A DNA stretch of 64,000 nucleotides from a virus: positions 45,137-109,136 of IMG/VR virus record IMGVR_UViG_3300020193_000005, one strand, 5' to 3'. Of the stretch, positions 54,184 to 61,250 are shown piece by piece; the first letter of the stretch is position 1; each line of letters starts with the position of its first letter. The notes below the pieces were generated by a model. That model was not told the origin of the DNA and did not search any database. It worked only from the letters and a program-made list of their open reading frames with translations. The position numbers and the translations under genes are program-made.

Positions 54184-54234
54184 TTAGGCGAACCAAATCG
54201 TCGCCAAGGCGAACAGGAAGATCACCCAGTCCAT
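54184..54234 (-). CDS. 16-residue hydrophobic micropeptide MDWVIFLFALATIWFA
   Basis: The ATG overlaps the stop of the XRE gene (TAATG) and is preceded by AAGGGAA. The peptide is a single membrane-spanning stretch. A sister gene at 61475-61534 encodes MDLMTWFVFLTALGVVWFS in the same TAATG arrangement; both share W-x-x-F-L-x-A-L-x-x-x-W-F. The similarity and identical coupling argue that both are real, although the length is below normal gene-calling limits. Function unknown; a small membrane peptide could act on lysis, exclusion or membrane proteins. Confidence 0.6.
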   Translation of the reverse strand: MDWVIFLFALATIWFA

Positions 54235-54467
54235 TAGATTCCCTTGGTTACGGCGGAGACCTTGATGTTCATCACGGCGCACAGCCTGACGAGGGTGTCC
54301 ATGGACGGAGAGAAATGACCGTTCTCGATGCGGTTGACCGTCTTGCGGTCAATGCCGGCGGCGCCGGCGAGGCCCTCCTGGCTGAAGCCAGACTTCAACC
54401 TGGCGTTCCTTAGTCGTTCGGAGACGATGCTCTCGGCTCGCTCCAGTCTCTTCTTGTCAATTTTCAT
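54234..54467 (-). CDS. XRE-family helix-turn-helix regulator
   Basis: 77 residues from an ATG behind GAGGAGG; the longer frame upstream is out of keeping with the ATGA overlap seen here. The HTH is SGFSQEGLAGAAGIDRKTVNRIENG, given in parts (SGFSQEGLAGAAGI, DRKTVNRIENG), followed by PSMDTLVRLCAVMNIKVS: a typical Cro/CI-type single-domain repressor. It is third in the operon from 55134 and may control that operon or the neighbouring early genes. No oligomerisation domain is present beyond the HTH. Confidence 0.85.
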   Translation of the reverse strand: MKIDKKRLERAESIVSERLRNARLKSGFSQEGLAGAAGIDRKTVNRIENGHFSPSMDTLVRLCAVMNIKVSAVTKGI

Positions 54468-54727
54468 ATCGCGCCTCCTCGTTTGGCGTATTCGTTGATG
54501 GCATCCCCGAACTCTTGTTCGAAGAAGTAACTCCCCCGATGGCAGGAGAGAAATTTTTCGCCCGTTTCCGAGCTTTCGTTGCGGCAGTTCCACACGACGT
54601 AGGGGGTGAAATCGTTCCAGCGCTGAGCCAGCACCACCCATCCGCTCCCGACGGCGGTGCAATGCACCACCGTCGCTCGTTGTTTCTCGAGCGGTAGACC
54701 GACTACCGGCGCAAGCGTGGCGGTCAT
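54464..54727 (-). CDS. Hypothetical protein (87 aa)
   Basis: Linked to both neighbours by overlaps (TAATG upstream, ATGA downstream). The sequence has GWVVLAQRWNDFTPYVVWNC and a C-terminal SYFFEQEFGDAINEYAKRG. This beta-strand then helix layout, with a W-x-D-F-x-P-Y-V-V-W segment, recurs in small phage proteins that I cannot name. No membrane or signal segments. Confidence 0.65.
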   Translation of the reverse strand: MTATLAPVVGLPLEKQRATVVHCTAVGSGWVVLAQRWNDFTPYVVWNCRNESSETGEKFLSCHRGSYFFEQEFGDAINEYAKRGGAI

Positions 54728-55134
54728 TAGGCGTTCACGGCCTTCACGTCGGAAATCATCACCGACACGACCGGGGTCACTTCGGTGGCTTGATCCACCA
54801 CCGCCTGCGAGACGAGATTCATGGATACGGCGCTGGCGACCAGCTTCTGATCCACCTCCTCCACCACGAGCTTCTTCAGCACGGCGGGCTTGACGAGCTT
54901 ACGCAGCTTGTCGAGGATGATTTTGGTACGCACGGTACGGCGGATGTAGACCTTGCGGCTGTCGTCCCCCTGACCTGTGATGACCGACTCGAGACCCTCC
55001 TTGGTGCAGGCCTCGATGAAGTCCTGCTCGGCGATCTTCTTCGCCTTGCTGGCGATGTCGTACGAAGTTTTGGCTTCGGCGAAAGCGATGGCGGCCTGGG
55101 CCGCGCTTGTCGGTTTCTTGCGTTTGTCGTTCAT
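54727..55134 (-). CDS. Hypothetical Lys/Ala-rich protein (135 aa), first gene of its operon
   Basis: ATG behind AAGGAG. The N-terminus is KKPTSAAQAAIAFAEAK and a helical body contains FIEACTKEGLESVITGQGDD, RRTVRTKIILDKLRKLVK and a valine-rich C-terminus. It may be an all-helical DNA-associated protein, but no family is recognised. Promoter TTGCAA-17-TAGCGT lies upstream. Its stop overlaps the next ATG (TAATG). Confidence 0.65.
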   Translation of the reverse strand: MNDKRKKPTSAAQAAIAFAEAKTSYDIASKAKKIAEQDFIEACTKEGLESVITGQGDDSRKVYIRRTVRTKIILDKLRKLVKPAVLKKLVVEEVDQKLVASAVSMNLVSQAVVDQATEVTPVVSVMISDVKAVNA

Positions 55135-55172
55135 GATTGCTCCTTAGTAACTAGATGGATAACTTGTGGGAC

Positions 55173-55201
55173 ACGCTAGCGAGTCATCCTTGGTATTGCA
55201 A
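55173..55201 (-). promoter_or_regulatory. Promoter of the XRE/micropeptide operon
   Basis: Minus-strand GGGG-TTGCAA (55201-55196), 17 bases, TAGCGT (55178-55173). Identical boxes and spacing occur twice at the divergent promoter near the right end. A leader of about 30 bases with AAGGAG follows. Confidence 0.7.
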
Positions 55202-55447
55202 CCCCAAACCGAAGTTTTTTGTAAATACCTACGCAGAAATTGATATGACATGAGTCACGTCACTTTTACCGAACGTTCGTCCGTTTACGTCGTCAGATAT
55301 GGGTGAGACGTCGGGGGCGGCGCCTTTCCCGTCCTCGGCGTCTCGTGAAGCCTTTCACTTGCGTTTATTGCGTTTGGAACCCCGAAACGGTAGTGATCGG
55401 GTAGCCGAAATTGGAGCGTTACCGAGAGACGAGCATCCCCACCGATA
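55202..55447. other. Intergenic region with possible operator palindromes
   Basis: No convincing gene is seen here; a plus-strand frame at 55299-55604 lies across the opposing wHTH gene and is probably chance. Symmetric sites are TGAC-ATGA-G-TCAC-GTCA (55246-55262, one mismatch per half) and CGAACGTTCG (55270-55279, perfect). The latter recalls half-sites of the actinobacterial SOS box but lacks the four-base spacer. A hairpin GTGAA-AGGC-TTCAC lies further on. They may bind the nearby HTH proteins. Confidence 0.4.
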
Positions 55448-55885
55448 TCAGAAAAGGTCTTCCTCTTTCCCGACCCCCAGCATCCTGAGAAGCGCCCCGA
55501 ATCTCCTGATATCGCTCGTCTCGGCGACCTTTTCCGGGACGATCACGAGAATGTTTCGGTTCTTGACTTTTGTCTTTGCTAGCAACCCGGCGGCGACGAG
55601 CTGATCGACCGACTTTCGTATCGCCCCCTCGCTCACCCCCAGGAAGACCGCCAGCGACCTCTGCGTGGATTCCGGAGTCTCGGCGACCGCCACCAGGAGC
55701 CTACCCGCGGCGCTAAGAAGGCTTATCTCGTCGTGTCCCGAGTAATAAAGCAAGCGATGTCTGTCCAGTTGCCTCATCACCTTGTCGGCTATTTCGGCGG
55801 CCCCTTCCTCGCCTCCTACGCTTTCGGCGATCGCCTTCTTCAAAGCGTCGTCTATGGAGTGCTTTCTGTATTCCCTGGGAGCCAC
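55448..55885 (-). CDS. Winged-helix DNA-binding regulator (145 aa)
   Basis: GTG start; TAGGAT lies six bases upstream on the minus strand, so the mRNA may be leaderless. Residues about 60-115 form a MarR-like winged helix (LLVAVAETPESTQRSLAVFL, GVSEGAIRKSVDQLVAAGLL, then a wing KTKVKNRNILVIV). The N-terminus is basic and helical (YRKHSIDDALKKAIAES). It is divergent from the next operon and so a candidate regulator of it. The call is by HTH pattern; the ligand and targets are unknown. Confidence 0.75.
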   Translation of the reverse strand: MAPREYRKHSIDDALKKAIAESVGGEEGAAEIADKVMRQLDRHRLLYYSGHDEISLLSAAGRLLVAVAETPESTQRSLAVFLGVSEGAIRKSVDQLVAAGLLAKTKVKNRNILVIVPEKVAETSDIRRFGALLRMLGVGKEEDLF

Positions 55886-55897
55886 CGCCCTATCCTA

Positions 55898-55925
55898 TTG
55901 CGCGAACCCCTCTCCGTGGTATAAG
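55898..55925 (+). promoter_or_regulatory. Promoter of the plus-strand regulator/phosphoesterase operon
   Basis: TTGCGC (55898-55903), 16 bases, TATAAG (55920-55925), with AGGAGG about 15 bases later and the GTG start at 55947. It faces the divergent wHTH gene, whose -10-like TAGGAT overlaps the -35 region. Confidence 0.6.
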
Positions 55926-55946
55926 GTTGTTCGCCTAGGAGGAGAC

Positions 55947-56276
55947 GTGGCCAAAGACTCAAAAAAGACGCTGAAGATAGACCGGAACATAGATCGACTC
56001 GCCCAAAGGCTCAGAAAAATCAAAACGAAATCCGAAATGGAAAACCAACACATCGTGTGTCCGATGGCGAAGCTTCTTCAAAAACTCGACGACGAAACGG
56101 GTAAATGCCTGTACGACGTGCTCAACGACAACGTGACCACGACCAGCGACATAATACGGGAGATGCGGGTATCGGGAATCAGGGTGGCTCGTCAAACCAT
56201 CTACGACTATAGGGCGAGGGTTTGCTCCTGCGCCCACGAGGACAGGTGCGGATTAGACGAGAAATTCAAACAATAA
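55947..56276 (+). CDS. HTH-type regulator with C-terminal Cys pair (109 aa)
   Basis: GTG behind CTAGGAGGAGAC; a longer frame upstream overlaps the divergent gene and is rejected. The N-terminus is basic and helical. Residues about 60-95 form an HTH-like unit (NVTTTSDIIREMRVSGIRVA then RQTIYDYRARVC). The tail CSCAHEDRC could bind zinc. It may sense and control the early operon. Family not identified; a small terminase-like or ParB-like role cannot be excluded. Confidence 0.65.
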   Translation: MAKDSKKTLKIDRNIDRLAQRLRKIKTKSEMENQHIVCPMAKLLQKLDDETGKCLYDVLNDNVTTTSDIIREMRVSGIRVARQTIYDYRARVCSCAHEDRCGLDEKFKQ

Positions 56277-56294
56277 ATCACATCGGGAGGGCTA

Positions 56295-57512
56295 GTGGAG
56301 ATCAAAAAAACCGACAGCGAGAGACTGTCGGCCGGCGTCAAGAGAATGAAGGAAAAAGCCGAGAACGAAGTCAAATCCAAGAAGGTTCTCAACGCCATAG
56401 AGCAGATGATAAGGGCCAAGGGCATAGACCTCGCCGACATCGGGTCGATCAAAAAGGTATCGATTTATCAGCAGGTAACCAAGGACGCCGAAGGCGACTT
56501 CCAGGTGCACGACCTGCAGGCGATCCAGTTTTCCCCGGCTTGGGAAGAGGGTCCGAAGTGGGAGCTCCCCAAGCCGGGACCCTCGGTGCAAATACAAAAG
56601 TCAACGGTTAAACCAATCGTAAAAACCGGCGGGAAAACGGCGATCATCGTACCCGATATACAAATCGGTTATTTCCGCAACGAGGACGGGGAACTCGTCG
56701 CCACGCACGACGAGAGAGCTATCGCTATAGCGATGGCGATGGTGCGCGATATACAACCGACGCAGATAATTCTCCTCGGCGACAACCTGGATCTCCCGGA
56801 GTTCGGCAAGTACAGGCTCAGTCCCGCTTTCGCCCTCACTACGCAGGCTTCGGTGGACAGGGCTACGACGCTTTGCGCCGAACTAAGACAAGCGGCACCG
56901 AAAGCGAAGATCGTATGGCTCGCCGGCAACCACGAAGAGCGACTAACCAACTACATCCTCGACAACGCAAAGGCGGCGTTCGGCATCACCAAGGGGAACA
57001 CGCCTAAGGCGTGGCCGGACATGTCCGTTCCCTCCTTGTGCAGGATGGAGGAGTATGGCATCAATTTCGAGAGCGGATATCCTGCCGGCTACTATCTCGT
57101 CAATAAGCAGTTGGCGTGCATCCACGGCAACAGGGTTCGTTCCAAGGGTTCCACCGCTCACATCTACCTCAACGAGCAAAAGATGTCGGTCATCTACGGG
57201 CACATTCACAGGATAGAGCTAGCTTACCGAACTCGTCGTGACTGGGACGGGGCTAGGACGATCATGGCGGCGAGCCCCGGCACTCTAGCCCGAATAGACG
57301 GCGCCGTGCCCTCCACCAAGGGCGGGGTGGACGCCTGGGGGCGCCCCAAAACGGTCGTGGAGGACTGGCAACAGGGGGTCGGGCTCGTGACCTACGAGGA
57401 CACCGGCAAGGATTTGTTCACGTACGAGGTGGCGACGATATACGACGGTTGGACCAGGTTCCGTGGAGTGGAGTATGACGCAAGAAAAGTCAAATTTCCC
57501 GTTGTAAAATAG
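56295..57512 (+). CDS. Calcineurin-like metallophosphoesterase
   Basis: 405 residues from a GTG behind GGGAGGG. The phosphoesterase core shows the five signature blocks: VPDIQIGYF (D-x-H/Q), LGDNLDLPEFG (G-D), LAGNHEERL (G-N-H-E), CIHGNR (H) and IYGHIHRIE (G-H-x-H). The first block has Gln instead of the usual His, a variation seen in the family. An N-terminal 110-residue coiled and basic region (KKTDSERLSAGVKRMKEKAE) is extra. It would hydrolyse phosphodiesters or phosphomonoesters with two metal ions, possibly in DNA processing. It follows the HTH gene by 18 bases. Confidence 0.85.
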   Translation: MEIKKTDSERLSAGVKRMKEKAENEVKSKKVLNAIEQMIRAKGIDLADIGSIKKVSIYQQVTKDAEGDFQVHDLQAIQFSPAWEEGPKWELPKPGPSVQIQKSTVKPIVKTGGKTAIIVPDIQIGYFRNEDGELVATHDERAIAIAMAMVRDIQPTQIILLGDNLDLPEFGKYRLSPAFALTTQASVDRATTLCAELRQAAPKAKIVWLAGNHEERLTNYILDNAKAAFGITKGNTPKAWPDMSVPSLCRMEEYGINFESGYPAGYYLVNKQLACIHGNRVRSKGSTAHIYLNEQKMSVIYGHIHRIELAYRTRRDWDGARTIMAASPGTLARIDGAVPSTKGGVDAWGRPKTVVEDWQQGVGLVTYEDTGKDLFTYEVATIYDGWTRFRGVEYDARKVKFPVVK

Positions 57513-57633
57513 CCTTCATGAAAAGGCCCGTACTCGCTCAGGCATCCGTTACGAGACGGCGTGAGTCGCTGAATTCCCTCCATGGTTTGCGGGGCTCGGA
57601 TAAACCCACCCTACGACGGGAAGAAGACCGAGA

Positions 57634-58287
57634 ATGACGACGATAATAGGGGTACAGGGAGAAGGATGGTGCGTCATCGGGTGGGACTCGCGCATCTCCA
57701 ATACCTCCGACGACGGGGACTCCGAGACCCACGTACTGTCGGACAGCCAGAAGAAGGTCGTCCAGAACGGACCCTGGCTCGTCGGAGCGGCGGGAGACCT
57801 GAGGGCGATCAACATCCTCTCCCACAACTTCACCCCGCCCGTCCCCAGACCGACGCTCGTCGGCGCGGCGCTGGATAAGTTCGTCTCCACCGACTTCATA
57901 CCCTCCCTCAGGGAGGTCATGGAAAGATCCGGCTACGCCCCGATCCACAAGGAGTCCCCGGGCAAGTGCGAGTTCGAGAGCGAGCTGATAGCCGCGGTGA
58001 ACGGCAGGATCTACGGCGTGGACGGCGACTACAGCTGGATCAGCGAGTCTTCCGGTCTGTACTCGATCGGTAGCGGATCGCGCTACGCGCTGGGAGCCCT
58101 GACGGCCACCGGATGGGGAAGATCGGTGCTCACCGCCCGCAACTCGGTACTCAAGGCGTTGTCGGTGGCGAGCAAGTTCGATCCGGGGACCGGGGCTCCG
58201 TTCCACGTGTCGGCGCAGTACGCCAAGGAGCGTAATAAAAGTAGCGGCGGTAAAAAAGGCTCTTCGCGAAAAGCCAGAAAAAAATAG
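57634..58287 (+). CDS. Proteasome-beta-like Ntn hydrolase (217 aa)
   Basis: Begins MTTIIGVQGEGWCVIGWDSR, where Met removal would expose Thr2, the usual catalytic nucleophile of proteasome-type hydrolases; WDSR corresponds to the conserved Asp region. GAAGDLRA and GLYSIGSGSRYALGAL match the beta-subunit SGSG loop region. The C-terminus is a Lys/Arg/Ser-rich tail. Such subunits occur in actinobacteriophages, whose hosts carry 20S proteasomes or HslV; the target is unknown. Ribosome site GGGAAGAAG. A 121-base gap upstream shows a short GCCTT/AAGGC hairpin but no clear promoter. Confidence 0.8.
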   Translation: MTTIIGVQGEGWCVIGWDSRISNTSDDGDSETHVLSDSQKKVVQNGPWLVGAAGDLRAINILSHNFTPPVPRPTLVGAALDKFVSTDFIPSLREVMERSGYAPIHKESPGKCEFESELIAAVNGRIYGVDGDYSWISESSGLYSIGSGSRYALGALTATGWGRSVLTARNSVLKALSVASKFDPGTGAPFHVSAQYAKERNKSSGGKKGSSRKARKK

Positions 58288-58318
58288 CCAGATCGTAAGG
58301 TAGCGATTACCCGATAGT

Positions 58319-58342
58319 CCTCCGGTAAGTTGTGCGCGGAGG
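58319..58342 (+). promoter_or_regulatory. Hairpin covering the ribosome-binding site of the second WhiB gene
   Basis: CCTCCG (58319-58324) pairs with CGGAGG (58337-58342), which is the Shine-Dalgarno sequence of the gene starting at 58350. The 12-base loop holds a GTG. Such a stem could lower translation until opened. Confidence 0.45.
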
Positions 58343-58349
58343 GAAAAAC

Positions 58350-58703
58350 ATGGTCAAGCGAGAGGGTAAGCGGCCGACCAAAACCGCGTCCAAGAAACCG
58401 GCGAGCGCGCCGAAGACGCTCGATATGCCAAGATACGAGTGGATGGCGAGGGCCAGGTGCAGGGGGGAAACTGACAAGATGTTTCCCAAGGGGCATAAGG
58501 ATATTAGCTACATTCAGGAGGCTCGCGAGATGTGCGCCAATTGCACCGTTCAACCGCAGTGCCTGGAGTACGCGCTGGAGTTCCCGGCCGCCGACATGCA
58601 CGGCGTGTGGGCGGGATTGACGAGCAGACAACTGGCCGCCGAGCAGAAACGAAGGAAGATCTCCCCGACGAGACCGACGCTCAGCCAGATGTGGGGAGAA
58701 TGA
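58350..58703 (+). CDS. Second WhiB-like regulator
   Basis: 117 residues from the ATG behind GGAGGG; an upstream in-frame GTG at 58332 is within the hairpin. A basic Lys/Pro-rich N-terminal 25 residues precede the WhiB domain: C37 (RARCRGETDKMF), then C62, C65 and C71 in MCANCTVQPQC, followed by HGVWAG and the basic QLAAEQKRRK. The longer N-terminus distinguishes it from the 80-residue copy at 49506. Expected to bind the host sigma factor through an iron-sulfur cluster. It overlaps the next gene by ATGA. Confidence 0.88.
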   Translation: MVKREGKRPTKTASKKPASAPKTLDMPRYEWMARARCRGETDKMFPKGHKDISYIQEAREMCANCTVQPQCLEYALEFPAADMHGVWAGLTSRQLAAEQKRRKISPTRPTLSQMWGE

Positions 58704-58900
58704 ACGACTCGCTCTCCACCCCGAAGCGAGAAAGGAGCGCCGGGGACGACGGCGACGAATACGCCGGTTGGTATCGCTGGGACGAGGCGACGAGGACCTG
58801 GGTGCCGCATCCCGATCCGTCGGTCGCCGCGTCGCTGAGCGAACGGGAGATCGCCGCTCCGCTATACGAACGCAGGAGGGCCGCCGGAATACCCACGTGA
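58700..58900 (+). CDS. Small acidic hypothetical protein (66 aa)
   Basis: ATGA overlap with the WhiB gene. It includes EYAGWYRWDEATRTWVPHP, a W-Y-x-W-D-x-x-x-x-x-W-V pattern as in short beta motifs, and a Glu/Arg-rich end. No family recognised. It is the last gene of this operon before a convergent minus-strand set. Confidence 0.55.
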   Translation: MNDSLSTPKRERSAGDDGDEYAGWYRWDEATRTWVPHPDPSVAASLSEREIAAPLYERRRAAGIPT

Positions 58901-59007
58901 GCGGCCGCGAAGCCGGTGCGAGCCTCGAGCCAGGATTTTGTATTTGTTCGGATCGGCGGGAGAGAGAAAGCGGCCAGCCTAAAGCGGCGAAAAAAAAAAT
59001 TGTAGCC

Positions 59008-59074
59008 ACGCGTGCGCGGACTAATTTATACGAGACTAAAAAAAATAGAACTACGCGTGCGCGTCCCGATTTAT
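59008..59074. repeat. Tandem pair: ACGCGTGCGCG plus ATTTAT, each behind an A-tract
   Basis: ACGCGTGCGCG is at 59008-59018 and 59053-59063, and ATTTAT at 59024-59029 and 59069-59074, both offset by 45 bases. Each unit follows eight to ten A residues. On the minus strand the units read as GC-rich core then T-tract, like tandem weak terminators after the gene ending at 59071. The rest of 58901-59070 holds no gene. Confidence 0.5.
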
Positions 59075-59412
59075 CCGACTCTGATTCCGCACTCGTCGCA
59101 GAACTCGTATCCGTCCAGACTTACGATCCTCTGATCGCATTTGATTCTCCCGCAGGGTCTTACGAGTTTGTCCCCGGTGGCGTAGGCGGCGAGTACCTCG
59201 GCTATCGTCGGATTGTAACGGCCCTCCGGCGGGGACGGTAGACCGCGGTCGGCCCTCTCGGCTTCCCTGATCGCGTTGGAGACGAAGGCGTTGATCGAGA
59301 CGCCGTCCCGCTCGCATACGGCGAGCATCCTTCCCTTCAGCCAGCCCGGGATCCGCACGCAGATCTGGTGGAGCTCGTCGTCGCTCCTAGGCGGAGTCGG
59401 TCGGTGGGGCAT
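59071..59412 (-). CDS. Ribbon-helix-helix protein with C-terminal zinc-ribbon-like motif (113 aa)
   Basis: N-terminal ELHQICVRIPGWLKGRMLAV followed by ERDGVSINAFVSNAIREAE is a ribbon-helix-helix DNA-binding fold. The C-terminus CGRIKCDQRIV then FCDECGIRVG has two C-x4-C/C-x2-C pairs like a zinc ribbon. The start overlaps the end of the other RHH gene by 26 bases. Likely a dimeric transcription repressor. The two genes resemble each other in the beta-strand (LRVPSWFKNHL vs VRIPGWLKGRM), suggesting duplication. Confidence 0.75.
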   Translation of the reverse strand: MPHRPTPPRSDDELHQICVRIPGWLKGRMLAVCERDGVSINAFVSNAIREAERADRGLPSPPEGRYNPTIAEVLAAYATGDKLVRPCGRIKCDQRIVSLDGYEFCDECGIRVG

Positions 59413-59569
59413 CCCTCAGTACCAGCGTCCTGAGATACTCGGTGATCGACATATCGTATCCCTCCGACACGTCGATGAGATGGTTCTTGAACCAGGACGG
59501 AACTCTCAGAGTGAGGGTACAATCCTCGCCTACGGCCCTCTTCGCCGGTCTTCCTCCGCGTCTATTCAC
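59387..59569 (-). CDS. Ribbon-helix-helix protein (60 aa)
   Basis: GTG start. CTLTLRVPSWFKNHLIDV, then GYDMSITEYLRTLVL match an Arc/CopG-type fold. The N-terminus is basic (NRRGGRPAKRA). It overlaps the larger RHH gene and is 17 bases after the replication-type gene. A small repressor of this operon is plausible. Confidence 0.7.
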   Translation of the reverse strand: MNRRGGRPAKRAVGEDCTLTLRVPSWFKNHLIDVSEGYDMSITEYLRTLVLRDAPPTDSA

Positions 59570-59585
59570 GCGGAAAACGCTACTA

Positions 59586-60062
59586 CTATTCCCTTTCCTT
59601 ACCGGGAAGACCGTAGTTCTCGGTCTCCCACGCGGCGAGATTCTCGCGATAGGCGCGGAAGAAGAGCTCGCGATCGCCGTTGGTGTGCAGTTCCAGGGCG
59701 TTGCGACCGCCCAGCGCGGCGAGCGTTTCGGCCACTACGGGGTGCATCTTCTCGGAGGATCCGACCCCCGAGTGGGAAGCCTCGGATATCCTGCGGAGCT
59801 GAGCCCACGCCTCCCATTCCTTCGGCGGTCTCCCCGGTCTGGTCGATAGCGCCAGTCTGCGGACGGTGCCGGGTCTGGGGAGCCACGAGGCGTCCTGCGC
59901 CACGAGGGTTCTATAGGCGTGGCGAGCCTCCTCCACGGATACGTCGGACAAGAAACGACTCCAGGTGGAGAGTAACTCGTCCCAGTCGGATCCTTTGGGG
60001 ATGCGTTCGTTCCAGGCGTTGTAGAAAGCCACGACTACTTTGCCGGCCGAGTCGGAGTCCAC
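59586..60062 (-). CDS. Putative replication accessory / helicase-loader-like protein (158 aa)
   Basis: GTG start overlapping the upstream stop (TAGTG). The helical sequence includes AFYNAWNERIP, WDELLSTWSRFLSDVSVEEA, RTLVAQDASWLPRPGTVRRL and a Trp-rich C-terminus. The spacing of a helical bundle followed by W-L-P-R-P-G-x-V-R-x-L recalls the P-P-T-x-x-E-I-R segment of phage helicase loaders. The match is loose, so the call rests mostly on the neighbour, which resembles a replication-protein domain. Confidence 0.45.
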   Translation of the reverse strand: MDSDSAGKVVVAFYNAWNERIPKGSDWDELLSTWSRFLSDVSVEEARHAYRTLVAQDASWLPRPGTVRRLALSTRPGRPPKEWEAWAQLRRISEASHSGVGSSEKMHPVVAETLAALGGRNALELHTNGDRELFFRAYRENLAAWETENYGLPGKERE

Positions 60063-60478
60063 TAGAAGTCGGCTCCCTTCGGTCGGGATCGGTTCTCTCT
60101 CGCTATTTCGCAGAACCGCTCTATTTTGGCCGCGTCGCGCAGTATGAGCTCCACGTCGTCGTACTTACGCCGGCGATCGTTGTCGCCCTGGTGGAACGGA
60201 CTGAGCTTGCAACCCTCTATCGCTTCTACGCACGCATCGACTCCGTAAGTGACCACGGCCCACGAGATTCTTTCCCGGCGCTCCTCGGTGAGTTTGACCC
60301 TGTTCTCCTGACCGGGGCGATGTATCCGGACCCACTCGTTCCACACGAAATCGACGTCGTCCCGATTCGCCAGTTCGATCTTCTTCCTGCGCCGCGCGTA
60401 CTTCCGTTGCGCGTGGTTTCTCCTAGGTTTCGGTTCCGTCACGAACAATACCCCCTGCACGATTCGATCATACGCCAT
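60062..60478 (-). CDS. Putative replication-protein C-terminal-type domain (138 aa)
   Basis: A basic N-terminus (RRNHAQRKYARRRKK) precedes VDFVWNEWVRIHRPGQ, KLTEERRERISWAVVTYG, ACVEAIEGCKLSPFHQGDN and YDDVELILRDAAKIERFCE. The order W-x-x-W...L-T-x-x-R-x-x-x-I...A-I-x-G...H-x-G-x-N...L-I-L-R-D matches a domain I know from the C-termini of phage replication initiators. Here it stands alone with a basic arm. It is first in its operon and borders the hairpin-rich region 60479-61250. Confidence 0.6.
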   Translation of the reverse strand: MAYDRIVQGVLFVTEPKPRRNHAQRKYARRRKKIELANRDDVDFVWNEWVRIHRPGQENRVKLTEERRERISWAVVTYGVDACVEAIEGCKLSPFHQGDNDRRRKYDDVELILRDAAKIERFCEIARENRSRPKGADF

Positions 60479-60908
60479 CGGACGCGATAAATCAAGGGGA
60501 ATCGGCCGAATTAAGCACGGACCCCCACTCGTCTCTTACGAACGCCTCGTACGAACCCCTTGTAGAGAATACGTACCATAAGTTGTATTTGCTAAACGTC
60601 TCTCGTAATCGAGACCCTTAGCGTCGTATCGGAACGACGGTTCGTCGTTCCAGTACGACAACTTACCGACCCGATCGCTTCGTCGTCCACGAAGACGGGT
60701 AGGCATCACGACTAACTTTTTACGAAGTTTTCTAGCGCGAAACCCGTACGCACGTCAAGTATCCTTGTCCGCCCTACTCCGGGGGTTCCGGTGCCGGCAC
60801 CCGCCGATGGTCTACAATTTTCCCGCTCCGTATTGACCCCCCTTGTCGGAGCGGATTGGGTCGTCACCCGGGTCTTTTCTCCTTTCTTCCCGGGTGGCGA
60901 CTCGCCGT

Positions 60909-60978
60909 TCATCCGCCACCGTCGTCCCCTTTAGCCGAGGGCTCTCGATCGATCTGGTCATCCGCCACCGTCGTCCCC
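60909..60978. repeat. 21-base direct repeat pair
   Basis: Two identical copies, 60909-60929 and 60958-60978, each beginning TCATCCGCCACC and ending GTCGTCCCC, 49 bases apart. Iteron-like in spacing, though only two copies are present. Confidence 0.75.
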
Positions 60979-61203
60979 GATTGCCAAACGACCCCGGCGC
61001 GCGCTCCGAAGTCCAAGAGTAAGTGAAATCGCTCACGAGTCCAGGGGTCAACCGAGGCTTGGACTTCCGACCTTTTTCGGTAGTCGAGGCTTCTGGACTA
61101 CGGAGCGAAAGTCCGCGCGGGAGCGCCACGGGAGGCGAAAAGGTAGATCGAAGAGCGCCTTAAAACGAAAAAAGCGCGCCGAACCTATCCTTCCTTTCGA
61201 AAA

Positions 61204-61232
61204 GAGTCGACTCGACGCGCGTCAATCGCGCG
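61204..61232 (-). terminator. Possible terminator of the right-hand minus-strand operon
   Basis: On the minus strand CGCGCG-ATTGA-CGCGCG (61232-61216) is followed by the palindrome GAGTCGACTC and TTTTCG. The stem is stable and the T-run short, so termination efficiency is uncertain. Confidence 0.5.
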
Positions 61233-61250
61233 AAAGCGTTCGAAGAGCGG

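Larger units (their letters stand above)
60479..61250. other. Hairpin-rich region without genes: candidate replication origin or structured RNA
   Basis: No protein-like frame is convincing over 770 bases; minus-strand frames at 60712-60912 and 60812-61129 are compositionally odd. Structures seen: GTCGTA plus GGAACGACG around GTT (60623-60659, 15 pairs plus one wobble); ACCCG/CTTCGT stem (60669-60700); perfect 12-base palindrome GGTGCCGGCACC (60790-60801); CACCCGGG/CCCGGGTG (60865-60896); a 21-base direct repeat at 60909-60929 and 60958-60978; GAAGTCCAAG/CTTGGACTTC (61008-61067); GAGTCGACTC (61204-61213); CGCGCG/CGCGCG (61216-61232). Position next to replication-type genes suggests an origin; a noncoding RNA is the alternative. 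Confidence 0.5.

Noticed and set aside
55270-55279. CGAACGTTCG as an SOS box
   Set aside because: The actinobacterial LexA site needs a four-base spacer between GAAC and GTTC, absent here.
55299-55604. 101-residue plus-strand frame
   Set aside because: Overlaps the well-supported winged-helix gene on the other strand, lacks a ribosome site and has unnatural composition.
60712-61129. Minus-strand frames of 66 and 105 residues
   Set aside because: Rich in Arg/Gly/Ser without structure, overlapping palindromes and direct repeats; more likely noncoding, though not fully excluded.
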